From Rhizobiales bacterium CCH3-A5 (GTDB taxonomy: Bacteria; Pseudomonadota; Alphaproteobacteria; Rhizobiales; Beijerinckiaceae), in NCBI GenBank assembly GCA_001556025.1, contig LSIB01000186.1, positions 1 to 47,284 on the forward strand: a stretch of DNA of 47,284 bases, read 5' to 3'. A model generated the notes under the pieces. It ran no database searches and was not told the origin of the DNA. It saw only the letters and a list, made by a program, of their open reading frames with translations. How positions within the stretch are numbered: position 1 is the first letter of the stretch; the number at the start of each line of letters is the position of its first letter. Of the stretch, positions 40,074 through 47,284 are shown piece by piece. Position numbers and translations under genes: made by a program.

Positions 40074-40124
40074 CCAGAGCGCCGGCCCTCCCGCCGGCAC
40101 CATCACCTTTACGAGGATACATCC

Positions 40125-40619
40125 ATGAAGCGTTTTGCGATCGGCACCGCCGGCGTTGCCCTGTCTCTTGCGGCCTATGCCCCCAACCCTGTCCGCGCCC
40201 ACGACTATGCCGTCGGGCCGCTCAAGATCGGCCATCCTTGGGCTAGGGCGTCGCCGCCCTCGGCGAAAGTCGGTGGCGGCTACCTCGCCATCGAGAACAC
40301 CGGCCCGGAGCCGGACCGTCTGGTTGGCGGCTCGACCGAGGGCGCGGCTCGCGTCGAAATCCACGAAAGCAGCCTCGCCGACGGCATCATGCGGATGCGC
40401 GAGAGGACGGACGGCGTCGCCGTCCCGCCCGGCCAGACTCTGGAGTTCAAGCCGGGCGGGCTGCACCTGATGCTGGTCGATCTCAAGGCGCCGCTGAAGC
40501 AGGGTGACAAGGTCAAGGCCACGCTGGTCTTCGAGCGCGCCGGCACGGTCGCGATCGAGCTGCAGGTGCAAGGCGTCGGCGCGCCGCAACCGGCCGCGAC
40601 AGGCCATACCCGGCATTGA
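40125..40619 (+). CDS. Periplasmic copper chaperone PCu(A)C
   Basis: 164 residues with a signal peptide to about AHDYA. The full copper-binding set is present: H80 in EIHESS, M89 and M91 in GIMRMRERT, H114 and M116 in LHLML. The fold motifs are IGHPWARAS and GGGYLAIENTG. PCuAC passes Cu(I) to the CuA site of cytochrome oxidase, often with Sco, whose gene is next (8 bases later). It may also buffer periplasmic copper. Confidence 0.92.
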   Translation: MKRFAIGTAGVALSLAAYAPNPVRAHDYAVGPLKIGHPWARASPPSAKVGGGYLAIENTGPEPDRLVGGSTEGAARVEIHESSLADGIMRMRERTDGVAVPPGQTLEFKPGGLHLMLVDLKAPLKQGDKVKATLVFERAGTVAIELQVQGVGAPQPAATGHTRH

Positions 40620-40627
40620 GGCGCGCC

Positions 40628-41248
40628 ATGCCCGTCCTCAAATGGATCCGCTACGGCGCCTGGGCCGGCGTCGTCCTGGTCTCATTCGTCGGGGCCGCCA
40701 TCCTGCTGGGGTGGTGGCAGGTCGATGGTCCGGGTCGTTCGCCCGCCGGCCGCGCGGCCGTTCAGGGCGTGCCCGCGATCGGCGGGCCGTTCACGCTGGT
40801 CGATCAGACCGGCAGGACGGTCACCGACGCCGATTATCGAGGCAAGCCGCTGGCCGTCTTCTTCGGCTTCACGCATTGCCCCGAGGTCTGCCCGACCACT
40901 CTGGTGCAGATGGCCAACCTGACCGGAAAGATCGGCGCGGCGGCGGACCCCCTGCAGATCCTCCTGATTACGGTCGACCCCGAGCGCGATACGCCGGAAC
41001 AACTCGCGCTCTATCTCCAGTCCTTCGATCCGCGCGTGGTCGGCTTGACCGGCTCGCGCCAGCAGGTCGATGCGGCGCTCGCCGCCTACAAGGCCTATGC
41101 GAAGAAAATCCCGACCGAGAACGGCTACACCATGGACCATTCGGCTTCGGTCTACCTGATGAAGGCCGATGGCGGCTTTCGGACGATGATCGACTACCAC
41201 GAGGACGAGGCCTCCGCTCTGGAGAAGGTCCGCATGGTGCTCCGGTGA
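40628..41248 (+). CDS. senC: Sco1/SenC-family copper-thiol protein
   Basis: 206 residues from the ATG at 40628; a TTG at 40616 is a weaker alternative. One N-terminal membrane helix (about 10-30) is followed by a thioredoxin-like domain. The copper site is C84-P-E-V-C88 with H170 in YTMDHSAS. Sco proteins reduce or metallate the CuA centre of cytochrome c oxidase. The gene overlaps the thioredoxin-like gene by GTGA. PCuAC and Sco as neighbours form the known CuA-loading pair. Confidence 0.92.
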   Translation: MPVLKWIRYGAWAGVVLVSFVGAAILLGWWQVDGPGRSPAGRAAVQGVPAIGGPFTLVDQTGRTVTDADYRGKPLAVFFGFTHCPEVCPTTLVQMANLTGKIGAAADPLQILLITVDPERDTPEQLALYLQSFDPRVVGLTGSRQQVDAALAAYKAYAKKIPTENGYTMDHSASVYLMKADGGFRTMIDYHEDEASALEKVRMVLR

Positions 41249-41793
41249 GCCCGGTCGGACGCCGGCTCGTCATCGCTGCAGGGCTGGCCGCGACCCTGAT
41301 CGGAGCGGCATCCGGCCTTCTCGTCGCCACGCGACGCGAGCAGCCGGCGGCGCCGGTCCTGTCGGGACTGTCGTTCCAGACCGCCGACGGACGTCAGCTC
41401 CCCGGAGAGTCGTTTCGCGGGCGCTTCGTCCTCCTGAACATCTGGGCGACCTGGTGTCCGCCCTGCGTCAAGGAAATGCCCTCGCTCGACCGGCTCCAGG
41501 CGATGAAGGGCAGTGGCGCGTTCGAGGTCGTGGCCCTGTCGATCGATCGGCAGGGGCTGGAGGTGGTGGAGCCGTTCTTCAGGAAAACGGGTCTCACCAG
41601 CCTTGCGATCTATCTTGATCGCGAGGCCAGGAGCATGCCGGGGCTGAGGATCACCGGGCTCCCCACCACCCTACTGATCGATCCTAACGGCCGCGAGATC
41701 GCGCGCTGGCCAGGCGCGCGGGAATGGGATGAGCCGTCGGCGGTCGCGGAGATCGATGAGCACATCTCCAAGGCCAGGCAGACGGTCCGATGA
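41245..41793 (+). CDS. TlpA/ResA-like membrane-anchored thioredoxin
   Basis: 182 residues from the GTG at 41245, overlapping the sco stop. An N-terminal anchor helix (about 8-28) precedes a thioredoxin fold with WATWC71-P-P-C74 and the cis-Pro loop ITGLPTTLLIDPNG. TlpA-like proteins reduce Sco and CuA cysteines in the periplasm. The position directly after sco supports that role. A second thioredoxin-like gene with a different active site lies at 42414. Confidence 0.88.
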   Translation: MSPVGRRLVIAAGLAATLIGAASGLLVATRREQPAAPVLSGLSFQTADGRQLPGESFRGRFVLLNIWATWCPPCVKEMPSLDRLQAMKGSGAFEVVALSIDRQGLEVVEPFFRKTGLTSLAIYLDREARSMPGLRITGLPTTLLIDPNGREIARWPGAREWDEPSAVAEIDEHISKARQTVR

Positions 41794-41884
41794 GCGCTGC
41801 CCGCATGACTTCACCCGGTCAACAGAGCGCGAGGCAGCCGCATCGCGATTGCTGGACGCCGATCGCCTGGGTTATTCTCTAGCC

Positions 41885-42277
41885 ATGATATCGAAAGGCA
41901 CATCGGGCGCTTCGGGGCGCGGCCTCTTGGCCGCCGCCTGCGGTCTCGTGCTGATGTTCCAGTTGATGGTGAGCGCGCTTGCCGGCAGCTCCCATCTCGC
42001 CGTCAAGTTCGACGCGGGTGAAATCGGCCTCGTCGAGATTTGCGGCGCAACGCCGGATTCGGAGCGTGATCGAACCACTCATATCGAGGGCGTCAATGCC
42101 TGCTGCGTCTGGGCGAAATCGGTCGCTCTCGCGCCGGTGACGCCCCCTTTGTCGGCCTCGCTGATCCCAAGACGCGCCGAAGCAGCCAAGACGATCTTCT
42201 TGCCGCGCGTTGAAGCGTCGGCCTCGTCCAGTCCGCAAGGTCTGCCACAAGCGACGGGTCCACCGCGCCGCAGCTGA
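41885..42277 (+). CDS. DUF2946-like exported protein, second copy
   Basis: 130 residues from the ATG at 41885; an in-frame start at 41729 is inside the preceding gene. A signal or anchor helix (GLLAAACGLVLMFQLMVSALA) is followed by a short domain with the Cys pair NACCVWAKS. The Cys-Cys-X-Trp unit matches the one in 39663-40073, so the two are probably distant paralogues that bind copper. Its tail is Pro/Ser-rich. Confidence 0.6.
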   Translation: MISKGTSGASGRGLLAAACGLVLMFQLMVSALAGSSHLAVKFDAGEIGLVEICGATPDSERDRTTHIEGVNACCVWAKSVALAPVTPPLSASLIPRRAEAAKTIFLPRVEASASSSPQGLPQATGPPRRS

Positions 42278-42413
42278 AGGGCGAGCCTTCGTGCGGCCTG
42301 CGGCGTCATCGCGCCCAAGCCTTCCATTCCAGAGCTGCCGAGGCCGGCCGTTAGCGCGGGCGCTTGCCCTGCCGGGCCTAGCGGCACGACCATTTCCTTT
42401 CAGAGGCCCGAGA

Positions 42414-42968
42414 ATGATCGGACCAGCGCTCAGATCCAGACGGCTCGTGCTGTCGGTGGTCGCCATGGCGACGCTGGCGATCGTGGTCGGCTATGGCGTG
42501 GTCGTCGACAGGGCGCCTCGATCCCGGAATGCCGACGCATTCATGGTCCAGCGGCTCGACGGCAGTCCAACAGACCTTGCCGGCTTTCGCGGGCAGGCCG
42601 TTCTTCTGACCGTGTGGGCGACATGGTGCTGGTCCTGTCGCCAGGAGCTGCCGGCGCTGGCAAGGCTGCATCGTGGCCTTGGCGGACGGCCTCCCGCCGT
42701 GGTCGCCATCTCCGTCGATCGCGATGGCGCTGAAGTGGTCGAGCCGCTGCTGGAGCAGTTGAGCGTCAAGGACCTACCCGTCTTCCTCGATCAGACAGGC
42801 GCGTCTATGGGCCGGCTCGCGATCTCGGGCCTCCCCACAACGATCCTGCTCGGCCCCGACGGGGTCGAAAAGGCGCGCTGGCATGGCGTCAAGGCCTGGG
42901 ACGAAAAGCCCATGATGGACGAAATCGCGGCGCTCCTCGCCGATCGTCCGGAAAGGCAGGCCCACTGA
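42414..42968 (+). CDS. Second TlpA-like thioredoxin with CWSC active site
   Basis: 184 residues. An N-terminal anchor helix (about 10-32) and a thioredoxin fold with WATWC72-W-S-C75 and the cis-Pro loop ISGLPTTILLGPDG. The active site differs from the CPPC of its neighbour, which would change redox potential. The rest is similar (AISVDRDGAEVVEPLLEQL against the equivalent of 41245), indicating an old duplication. It overlaps ccdA by one base of TGATG, so it is likely to be the CcdA client. Confidence 0.86.
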   Translation: MIGPALRSRRLVLSVVAMATLAIVVGYGVVVDRAPRSRNADAFMVQRLDGSPTDLAGFRGQAVLLTVWATWCWSCRQELPALARLHRGLGGRPPAVVAISVDRDGAEVVEPLLEQLSVKDLPVFLDQTGASMGRLAISGLPTTILLGPDGVEKARWHGVKAWDEKPMMDEIAALLADRPERQAH

Positions 42969-43705
42969 TGGAAATCGCCAATATCGGCATCTGGGCGGCG
43001 CTCGCGGCGGGCGCGGTCTCGTTCCTGTCGCCCTGCGTCCTGCCGCTCGTGCCGGGCTACGTCTCATACATCGCGGGCGGGTCTGCGGCGGGAGCCGACA
43101 CGCCCTCTGGGACTTCGTCACGACTGAACGCCGTCGTGATGAGCGTCTGGTTCGTGCTTGGCTTCTCGACCGTCTTCGTGCTGCTCGGGGCTGGCGCGAG
43201 CGCGCTCAGCCACCTCCTCCTGGCCTATCGCTACGAAGCCGGCATCGTCGGCGGCGCGATCATCCTCGTCTTCGGCGTTTTCTCGACGGGGCTCGTGCGT
43301 TTCTCCTGGCTGGAGCGCGAGATTCGGGTTCAGGCGCCGATCGCCGGCGGTCGGCCGGTCGGCGCATACCTTCTCGGCCTCGCCTTCGCCTTCGGCTGGA
43401 CGCCCTGCATCGGCCCTGTTCTCGGGGCCATCCTGACGGTCAGCGCGACGTCGACATCAACGTCAAGCGGCGTCGCGCTGCTGGGCGTCTATTCGCTTGG
43501 GCTCGCGATCCCCTTCCTCCTGACCGCCCTCTTCGCCGACGGCATGACCACAAGACTGCGCCGCCTGCGCGGTGCGGGGCGGGTTCTGCAGATCGTGGCC
43601 GGCGTCACCATGATCGCGATGGGTCTCGCCATGATGTCGGGCCAGCTCTCGACCATGGCGTTCTGGCTTCTCGAAACCTTCCCCTTCCTCGCAAAAATCG
43701 GCTGA
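42968..43705 (+). CDS. ccdA: CcdA-type thiol electron transporter
   Basis: 245 residues with about six hydrophobic helices. The two functional cysteines are in SFLSPCVLPLVPGY (C23) and FGWTPCIGPVLG (C147). CcdA passes reducing electrons from cytoplasmic thioredoxin across the membrane to periplasmic thioredoxin-like proteins. The upstream genes supply two candidate acceptors. The next genes, dsbB and dsbA, supply the opposing oxidising pathway. Confidence 0.9.
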   Translation: MEIANIGIWAALAAGAVSFLSPCVLPLVPGYVSYIAGGSAAGADTPSGTSSRLNAVVMSVWFVLGFSTVFVLLGAGASALSHLLLAYRYEAGIVGGAIILVFGVFSTGLVRFSWLEREIRVQAPIAGGRPVGAYLLGLAFAFGWTPCIGPVLGAILTVSATSTSTSSGVALLGVYSLGLAIPFLLTALFADGMTTRLRRLRGAGRVLQIVAGVTMIAMGLAMMSGQLSTMAFWLLETFPFLAKIG

Positions 43706-43722
43706 AAGGCTCGCTCACGCAC

Positions 43723-44166
43723 ATGACCGACAACGCTATCGCCGCTGGCGGCAACGACCGCTGGCTATACCTCTTCATCGCCTGGATCGTCGCGGTCGCG
43801 GCGAGCCTCGGCGCGCTCTTCATCGGCGAGGTCGTCGGCCAGGCCCCCTGCAGCCTGTGCTGGCACCAGCGCGCCTTCATGTTCCCGCTCGCGGTGCTCC
43901 TCGCGGTGGCGAGCTTCCGGAGCGACAGCGGCGCCTGGCTTTACGCCCTTCCGCTCGCCGCCATCGGCGCAGCCATCGCCGGGTTCCACAGCCTGCTCTA
44001 TGCCGGCCTCATCCCCGAAGGCATCCAGCCCTGCTCTCAGGGCCCCTCCTGCGCCGGCGCCGGCATGATTATCCTGAGTATGCTGCCCTTGCCCTACCTG
44101 TCGCTCGCGGCCTTCGTCGCGATTGCGATCGCCCTCCTCGGCTCCAGAACGAAGGCCGCGTCATGA
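43723..44166 (+). CDS. dsbB: DsbB-family disulfide bond oxidoreductase
   Basis: 147 residues with four hydrophobic helices. The first periplasmic loop has C43-S-L-C46-W-H-Q-R and the second has C104 and C110 (QPCSQGPSC). DsbB reoxidises DsbA and gives electrons to quinone. The length fits the short alphaproteobacterial type. It overlaps the next DsbA-like gene by ATGA, giving an operon-encoded DsbB/DsbA pair. Confidence 0.9.
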   Translation: MTDNAIAAGGNDRWLYLFIAWIVAVAASLGALFIGEVVGQAPCSLCWHQRAFMFPLAVLLAVASFRSDSGAWLYALPLAAIGAAIAGFHSLLYAGLIPEGIQPCSQGPSCAGAGMIILSMLPLPYLSLAAFVAIAIALLGSRTKAAS

Positions 44167-44816
44167 ACCGCCGTGCTGTTGTCCTCCTCACCGGCGTCTC
44201 CGCGCTGGCGGTCTTCGCCGGGGGGACCGCCTTCTATCAGAACGAACAGGCCAAACGGGCGCGCGCCATCGCGGCCTCGCGCGCCGAGGCTCTGGTCCGC
44301 GACCACTCGCCGATCATCGGCCCCGCGAGCGCGCCCGTGACGATCGTCGAGTTCTTCGATCCGTCCTGCGAGGCCTGCCGCGCCTTCCATCCGCCGCTGA
44401 AGCAGATTCTCGGACTCTTCCCGAACGACGCCCGGCTGGTAATCCGCTACGCCGCGTTTCACGAGGGGTCCGACCAGGCCGTCAAGATCCTTGAAGCGGC
44501 GCGGCTGCAAGGCAAGTTCGAGCCCGTCATGGAGGCGCTGCTGGAGTTTCAACCGGAATGGGCGGACCACGACAAGCCCGATCTCGAAAAGGCCTGGGCG
44601 CGGGCGAAGGACGCCGGCCTCGACACCGAGCGCGGCAAGCGCGACGCGGCCCGACCGGAATTCCAGGTGATCCTGGACAAGGACGGCGCGGATGCGAAAG
44701 CGCTGGAGGTTACCCGGACGCCGACATTTTTCGTCAACGGGCAACCCCTCACCGAGTTCGGCCCGCGCCCGCTCTATGAGATGGTCAAGCGCGAGGCCGA
44801 GAAGGCGCGCAATTAG
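44163..44816 (+). CDS. DsbA-like thiol-disulfide oxidoreductase
   Basis: 217 residues. An N-terminal signal-anchor helix (about 5-25) is followed by a thioredoxin fold with F-D-P-S-C69-E-A-C72 and the cis-Pro loop TRTPTFFVNGQ. The architecture resembles BdbD or ScsC-like DsbA proteins, the latter linked to copper tolerance. Together with DsbB just upstream it would oxidise periplasmic thiols. It is the last gene of the 39663-44816 operon. Confidence 0.88.
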   Translation: MNRRAVVLLTGVSALAVFAGGTAFYQNEQAKRARAIAASRAEALVRDHSPIIGPASAPVTIVEFFDPSCEACRAFHPPLKQILGLFPNDARLVIRYAAFHEGSDQAVKILEAARLQGKFEPVMEALLEFQPEWADHDKPDLEKAWARAKDAGLDTERGKRDAARPEFQVILDKDGADAKALEVTRTPTFFVNGQPLTEFGPRPLYEMVKREAEKARN

Positions 44817-44948
44817 AGGAAGTCCCCAGCTCGCCGGCATCGGGTCGAGACAGCAGGCTTGTTACAGATTGTTGCAGCCAGGAACTAGGCTGTCGCGCGC
44901 ACGTCTCCTCAACGAGGGTCCGACGGACCTGTTTCAGGAGACATCGCG

Positions 44949-45281
44949 ATGCATCACGTCGATCAGAACATGCAGGCCTGCGTAGACGCCTGCCTTCGCT
45001 GTTACCAGACCTGCCTCGGCATGGTCACACAGCACTGCCTGGAACAGGGCGGCGAGCATGCCGCCCCGAGCCATGTCCAGCTCATGCTGTCCTGCTCGGA
45101 GACCTGCCGGGCGACCGCTCATGTCATGATCCTGGGATCGCCTCACCACAAGCATCTCTGCGCCGAATGCGCCGACATCTGCGAGGACTGCGCCAAGGAG
45201 TGCGAACGCCTTGGCGACATGGACGCCTGCGTCGAAGCATGTCGCGCCTGCGCACGGAGCTGCCGCGAGATGGCCGCCTGA
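44949..45281 (+). CDS. csp: Four-helix-bundle copper-storage protein (Csp-like)
   Basis: 110 residues with 16 cysteines at 11, 15, 18, 22, 30, 49, 53, 71, 74, 78, 81, 85, 94, 98, 101 and 105, plus several His and Met. The spacing of CxxxC and CxxC on helices is the Csp/DUF326 pattern, which lines a helical bundle and binds many Cu(I) ions. No signal peptide is visible, so it is probably a cytosolic Csp3-type protein. The ATG at 44949 follows CAGGAGA. Confidence 0.88.
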   Translation: MHHVDQNMQACVDACLRCYQTCLGMVTQHCLEQGGEHAAPSHVQLMLSCSETCRATAHVMILGSPHHKHLCAECADICEDCAKECERLGDMDACVEACRACARSCREMAA

Positions 45282-45323
45282 TCCGTCCGCACTCCCATCC
45301 TCTCAGTCAAAAAGGACAAGACA

Positions 45324-45707
45324 ATGATCCGAACCTCTGTCGCCCTGTTCGCTTCGACGCTCGCCATTTCCGCAGCTTTCGCGCAGCAACCTGCATCGAA
45401 GCCGGCCATGGACCCCGGCATGCACATGAAGATGATGATGCCGATGAACTCCGACTCGGCTGCGACCAAGGGCTACAAGCAGTCGATGATGACGATGATG
45501 AGCGGGATGCCGGCCTACACCGGCGATGCCGACGTCGATTTTATGAAGCAGATGAAAGGCCATCATCAGGCCGCGATCGAGATGGCCAAGGTCGAACTTG
45601 CGAACGGGAAGGATCCCGAGGCCAAGAAGTTGGCGGAGGAGATCGTGTCTTCTCAGGAAAAGGAAATCGCCACGATCGACGCGTGGCTGAAGACCAAAGG
45701 CAAGTAG
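45324..45707 (+). CDS. Secreted Met-rich DUF305 protein
   Basis: 127 residues. The signal peptide ends near AAFAQ. A very Met-rich segment (MDPGMHMKMMMPM, later SMMTMMSGMP) precedes the DUF305 motif DFMKQMKGHHQAAIEMAKVEL. Met and His at these places suggest periplasmic Cu(I) binding, as in CopM. It is 42 bases after the Csp-like gene and probably in the same transcript. It is a second DUF305 protein besides 16621-17067. Confidence 0.87.
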   Translation: MIRTSVALFASTLAISAAFAQQPASKPAMDPGMHMKMMMPMNSDSAATKGYKQSMMTMMSGMPAYTGDADVDFMKQMKGHHQAAIEMAKVELANGKDPEAKKLAEEIVSSQEKEIATIDAWLKTKGK

Positions 45708-45815
45708 CGCCGAAACATCGTTGGCGTCTCCCGTTCAACGGCGCGACGGCGCACAGCGACATCTCCCACGGCGGGCGGTTGAACGCCCGTTCAGGGACTC
45801 TCACCAGGCTTGTGG

Positions 45816-45844
45816 GCCCGGCCGCCCAAACGGCGCGGCCGGGC
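45816..45844 (+). terminator. GC-rich hairpin between convergent genes
   Basis: GCCCGGCCG (45816-45824) and CGGCCGGGC (45836-45844) form a perfect 9-bp stem with an 11-base loop. There is no T run. It sits in the 219-base gap between the DUF305 gene and copZ, which holds no gene, and may end transcription from both sides. Confidence 0.45.
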
Positions 45845-45926
45845 TGACGGGTTGAAGCCACCGCTTTTGGACGAGCGGCGGAAAGCGGCCGCGTGTCCCG
45901 ATGCCGCTTTCCGGTCCTTCGAGAGG

Positions 45927-46199
45927 TCAGGCTGCGACGGGCGCGGCGCTTGGCGTGTAGCCGGCGCCGGTCACGATCGCCTTGATGGCGGCATAATCGC
46001 CGAAGCCCTTCACGTTCACGAGCTTGGAGGCCAGATCGGCATCGACAGTGGTGCCGGGCAGGGTCGCCTCGATCGCCTTCTTGATCGTGCTCGCACAGTG
46101 GCCGCACGTCATGTCATCGACGCGGAATTTGAGTCCAACCAGCGATGGCGTCGCGACGGCTTCGGATGCGGAATTGGAATGCTGCTGGCACGAGCACAT
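45927..46199 (-). CDS. copZ: HMA-domain copper chaperone (CopZ-like)
   Basis: 90 residues. An N-terminal Cys motif MCSCQQH is followed by an HMA domain with FRVDDMTCGHCASTIKKAI and a C-terminal GAGYTPS. The MTCxHC core carries Cu(I) to CopA. The extra CSC start might add a second metal site or thiol sensor. The gene is divergent from copA with a CueR-type promoter on each side of the intergenic region. AGGAAA precedes the start at 12 bases. Confidence 0.88.
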   Translation of the reverse strand: MCSCQQHSNSASEAVATPSLVGLKFRVDDMTCGHCASTIKKAIEATLPGTTVDADLASKLVNVKGFGDYAAIKAIVTGAGYTPSAAPVAA

Positions 46200-46233
46200 G
46201 GCTGGAGTTTCCTGTTAAGTACGGGTGAAAAGG

Positions 46234-46264
46234 AGGCTGCGGCTTTCCACAGTGGTAAGGTCAA
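46234..46264 (-). promoter_or_regulatory. CueR-type promoter of copZ
   Basis: On the minus strand TTGACC (46264-46259) is followed after 19 bases by CAGCCT (46239-46234). The spacer reads TTACCACTGTGGAAAGCCG, with the ACCTTaCC..GGAAaG-like dyad of CueR operators. The -10 element is poor, as is common for activated MerR-family promoters. Confidence 0.6.
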
Positions 46265-46324
46265 GAGGCTTTTTAGCTTTTTTGGGCAGCTCGAAAAAAC
46301 TATCGCCAAAGCCTGCAATTGCGC

Positions 46325-46355
46325 TTGACCTTACCATTATAGGAAGCTCCATATC
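46325..46355 (+). promoter_or_regulatory. CueR-type promoter of copA
   Basis: TTGACC (46325-46330) and CATATC (46350-46355) are separated by 19 bases. The spacer TTACCATTATAGGAAGCTC shares its first six bases and the GGAA position with the divergent copZ site. The arrangement is the classical Cu(I)-activated CueR promoter, 28 bases ahead of the copA start. Confidence 0.68.
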
Positions 46356-46383
46356 CCGTGCCATCACAGCTCGGAGAGACGTC

Positions 46384-47284
46384 ATGTCGACTGCAACGAT
46401 GGCCGGAAGCACAACCCCGCCCCTCACACATTTCGACGTTTCAGTCGAAGGGATGACCTGCGCGTCATGCGTCGGTCGCGTCGAGAAAGCGATCGCGGCG
46501 GTTGAAGGCGTCGACAGCGTTTCGGTGAACCTGGCGACGCAGCGGGCGCATGTCGCCTTCACCTCTGGGAAGGTCGATACGGCGGCTATCGATTTGGTCA
46601 TCCGGAAGGCGGGCTATGAGCCGAGGGAGACCGTTGTCGTCCTGAGTATCTCGGGCATGACCTGCGCGTCCTGCGTCGGCCGGGTTGAGCGCGCACTCAA
46701 GGCAACGCCTGGCGTCCTCGATGCGGCCGTCAATCTGGCGACCGGACGAGCTTCTGTGCGCGTGCTGGGCGGTCCAGAACTGACACCTGCTCTCGTCAAG
46801 GCGGTCTCCGCCGCCGGTTACGTCGCCGAGCAGGTCAGGGAAACGGTGGCTGGCTCCGACCGCGAACGTCAGGCGCGCGAGGCCGAGTTTTCGGGTTTGC
46901 GCCGGGACGGCGCGATTGCGGCAATCGCGACCGTGCCGCTACTCGTCTTCGAGATGGGCATGCACATGTCGGAGACATTGCACCATGTCCTCGCCGGTCG
47001 GATCGGCGAGTTCAACATCAAGCTGCTCTCATTCCTGCTCGCCGGCTTCGTGATGGCGGTTCCCGGACTGCGCTTCATCCGGAAAGGGTGGCCGGCGTTG
47101 CTGCGCGGCGCGCCGGACATGAACTCGCTCGTGGCGCTCGGCACGACCGCGGCCTTCCTTTATTCGAGCGTCGCGACCTTCTTGCCGGGCCTGCTGCCGG
47201 ACGGGACCGAATATACCTATTTCGAGGCAAGCGCGGTGATCGTGACCCTGATCCTGATCGGGCGCTTGATCGAGGCGCGCGCCA
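46384..47284 (+). CDS. copA: Cu(I)-exporting P1B-type ATPase CopA (cut by window end)
   Basis: About 300 residues are visible from the ATG at 46384, which follows GGAGAG; the frame is open at the last base. Two HMA domains each carry GMTCASCVGRVE (C26/C29 and C94/C97). After a charged linker the first membrane helices follow (AIAAIATVPLLVFEMGMHM, then LLSFLLAGFVMAVPG) and GAPDMNSLVALGTTAAFLYS, typical of CopA. The catalytic D-K-T-G-T loop lies beyond the window. It pumps Cu(I) out of the cytoplasm and would receive it from CopZ. Confidence 0.9.
   Translation, partial: MSTATMAGSTTPPLTHFDVSVEGMTCASCVGRVEKAIAAVEGVDSVSVNLATQRAHVAFTSGKVDTAAIDLVIRKAGYEPRETVVVLSISGMTCASCVGRVERALKATPGVLDAAVNLATGRASVRVLGGPELTPALVKAVSAAGYVAEQVRETVAGSDRERQAREAEFSGLRRDGAIAAIATVPLLVFEMGMHMSETLHHVLAGRIGEFNIKLLSFLLAGFVMAVPGLRFIRKGWPALLRGAPDMNSLVALGTTAAFLYSSVATFLPGLLPDGTEYTYFEASAVIVTLILIGRLIEARA

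Noticed and set aside
45816..45844. Rho-independent terminator in the strict sense
   Set aside because: The stem is good but no T run follows; kept only as a low-confidence hairpin.
1..47284. CRISPR array or Cas genes
   Set aside because: No regularly spaced direct repeats or Cas-like proteins were seen; repeats found are palindromes, operators or IS ends.

Overview
The window reads as an accessory region of a GC-rich alphaproteobacterium, most likely Hyphomicrobiales (Rhizobiales). Protein families, the Mur-like Fur/MntH pair, DUF736/ArdC/DUF7007 backbone genes and rhizobial-style intergenic palindromes fit Bosea-, Methylobacterium- or Bradyrhizobium-like genomes; the genus cannot be fixed from sequence alone. 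I saw no rRNA, intact tRNA, CRISPR array or repC-type replication gene.

Layout. (1) 1-2.4 kb: the 3' end of a livM-type permease gene, an IS110-family element sitting in a REP-like palindrome, then fused fragments of three unrelated genes (isochorismatase-like hydrolase, glcF, PAS-HWE kinase). (2) 2.4-14.3 kb: backbone of a mobilizable or conjugative element: a large ParB-like protein, small conserved accessory proteins, VapBC, ArdC antirestriction protein, DUF736, ParA/ParB flanked by repeated TGGTT-NN-AACCA palindromes (candidate parS), a candidate oriT, MobC and a MOBP relaxase. No type IV secretion genes are present, so in this window it looks mobilizable or decayed. (3) 14.5-16.2 kb: HipBA toxin-antitoxin with palindromic operators. 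(4) 16.6-26.8 kb: DUF305 and beta-propeller secreted proteins, a sulfite dehydrogenase/cytochrome c cluster with its own ECF sigma/anti-sigma pair, a YeiH-type putative sulfate exporter and LysR regulator, then a ChrB-like regulator divergent from three membrane-protein genes. (5) 26.8-28.1 kb: a scar made of a truncated gene, an IS21-family left end, a solute-binding-protein pseudogene, an integrase 5' fragment and a tRNA-3'-end-like sequence. (6) 28.2-47.3 kb: metal island: MerR and a ZntA/PbrA-like ATPase operon with LspA and a CDF exporter; periplasmic protease-like, DsbA and L,D-transpeptidase genes; Mur/MntH; a long copper-chaperone and thiol-redox operon (PCuAC, Sco, two thioredoxin-like proteins, CcdA, DsbB, DsbA); a Cys-rich Csp; CopZ and CopA (cut by the window end).

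How it works together (inference). The metal island combines cytoplasmic export of Zn/Cd/Pb (ZntA, CDF) and Cu (CopA), metal storage or chaperoning (Csp, DUF305, PCuAC, CopZ) and repair or protection of periplasmic thiols. Three MerR-type promoters with nearly the same dyad (upstream of zntA, of a dsbA-like gene and of an L,D-transpeptidase gene) suggest that one metal sensor couples export with envelope maintenance. Two CueR-type promoters face outward from the CopZ-CopA intergenic region. The sulfite cluster would oxidise sulfite in the periplasm under ECF control while a YeiH-family protein exports a sulfur oxyanion.
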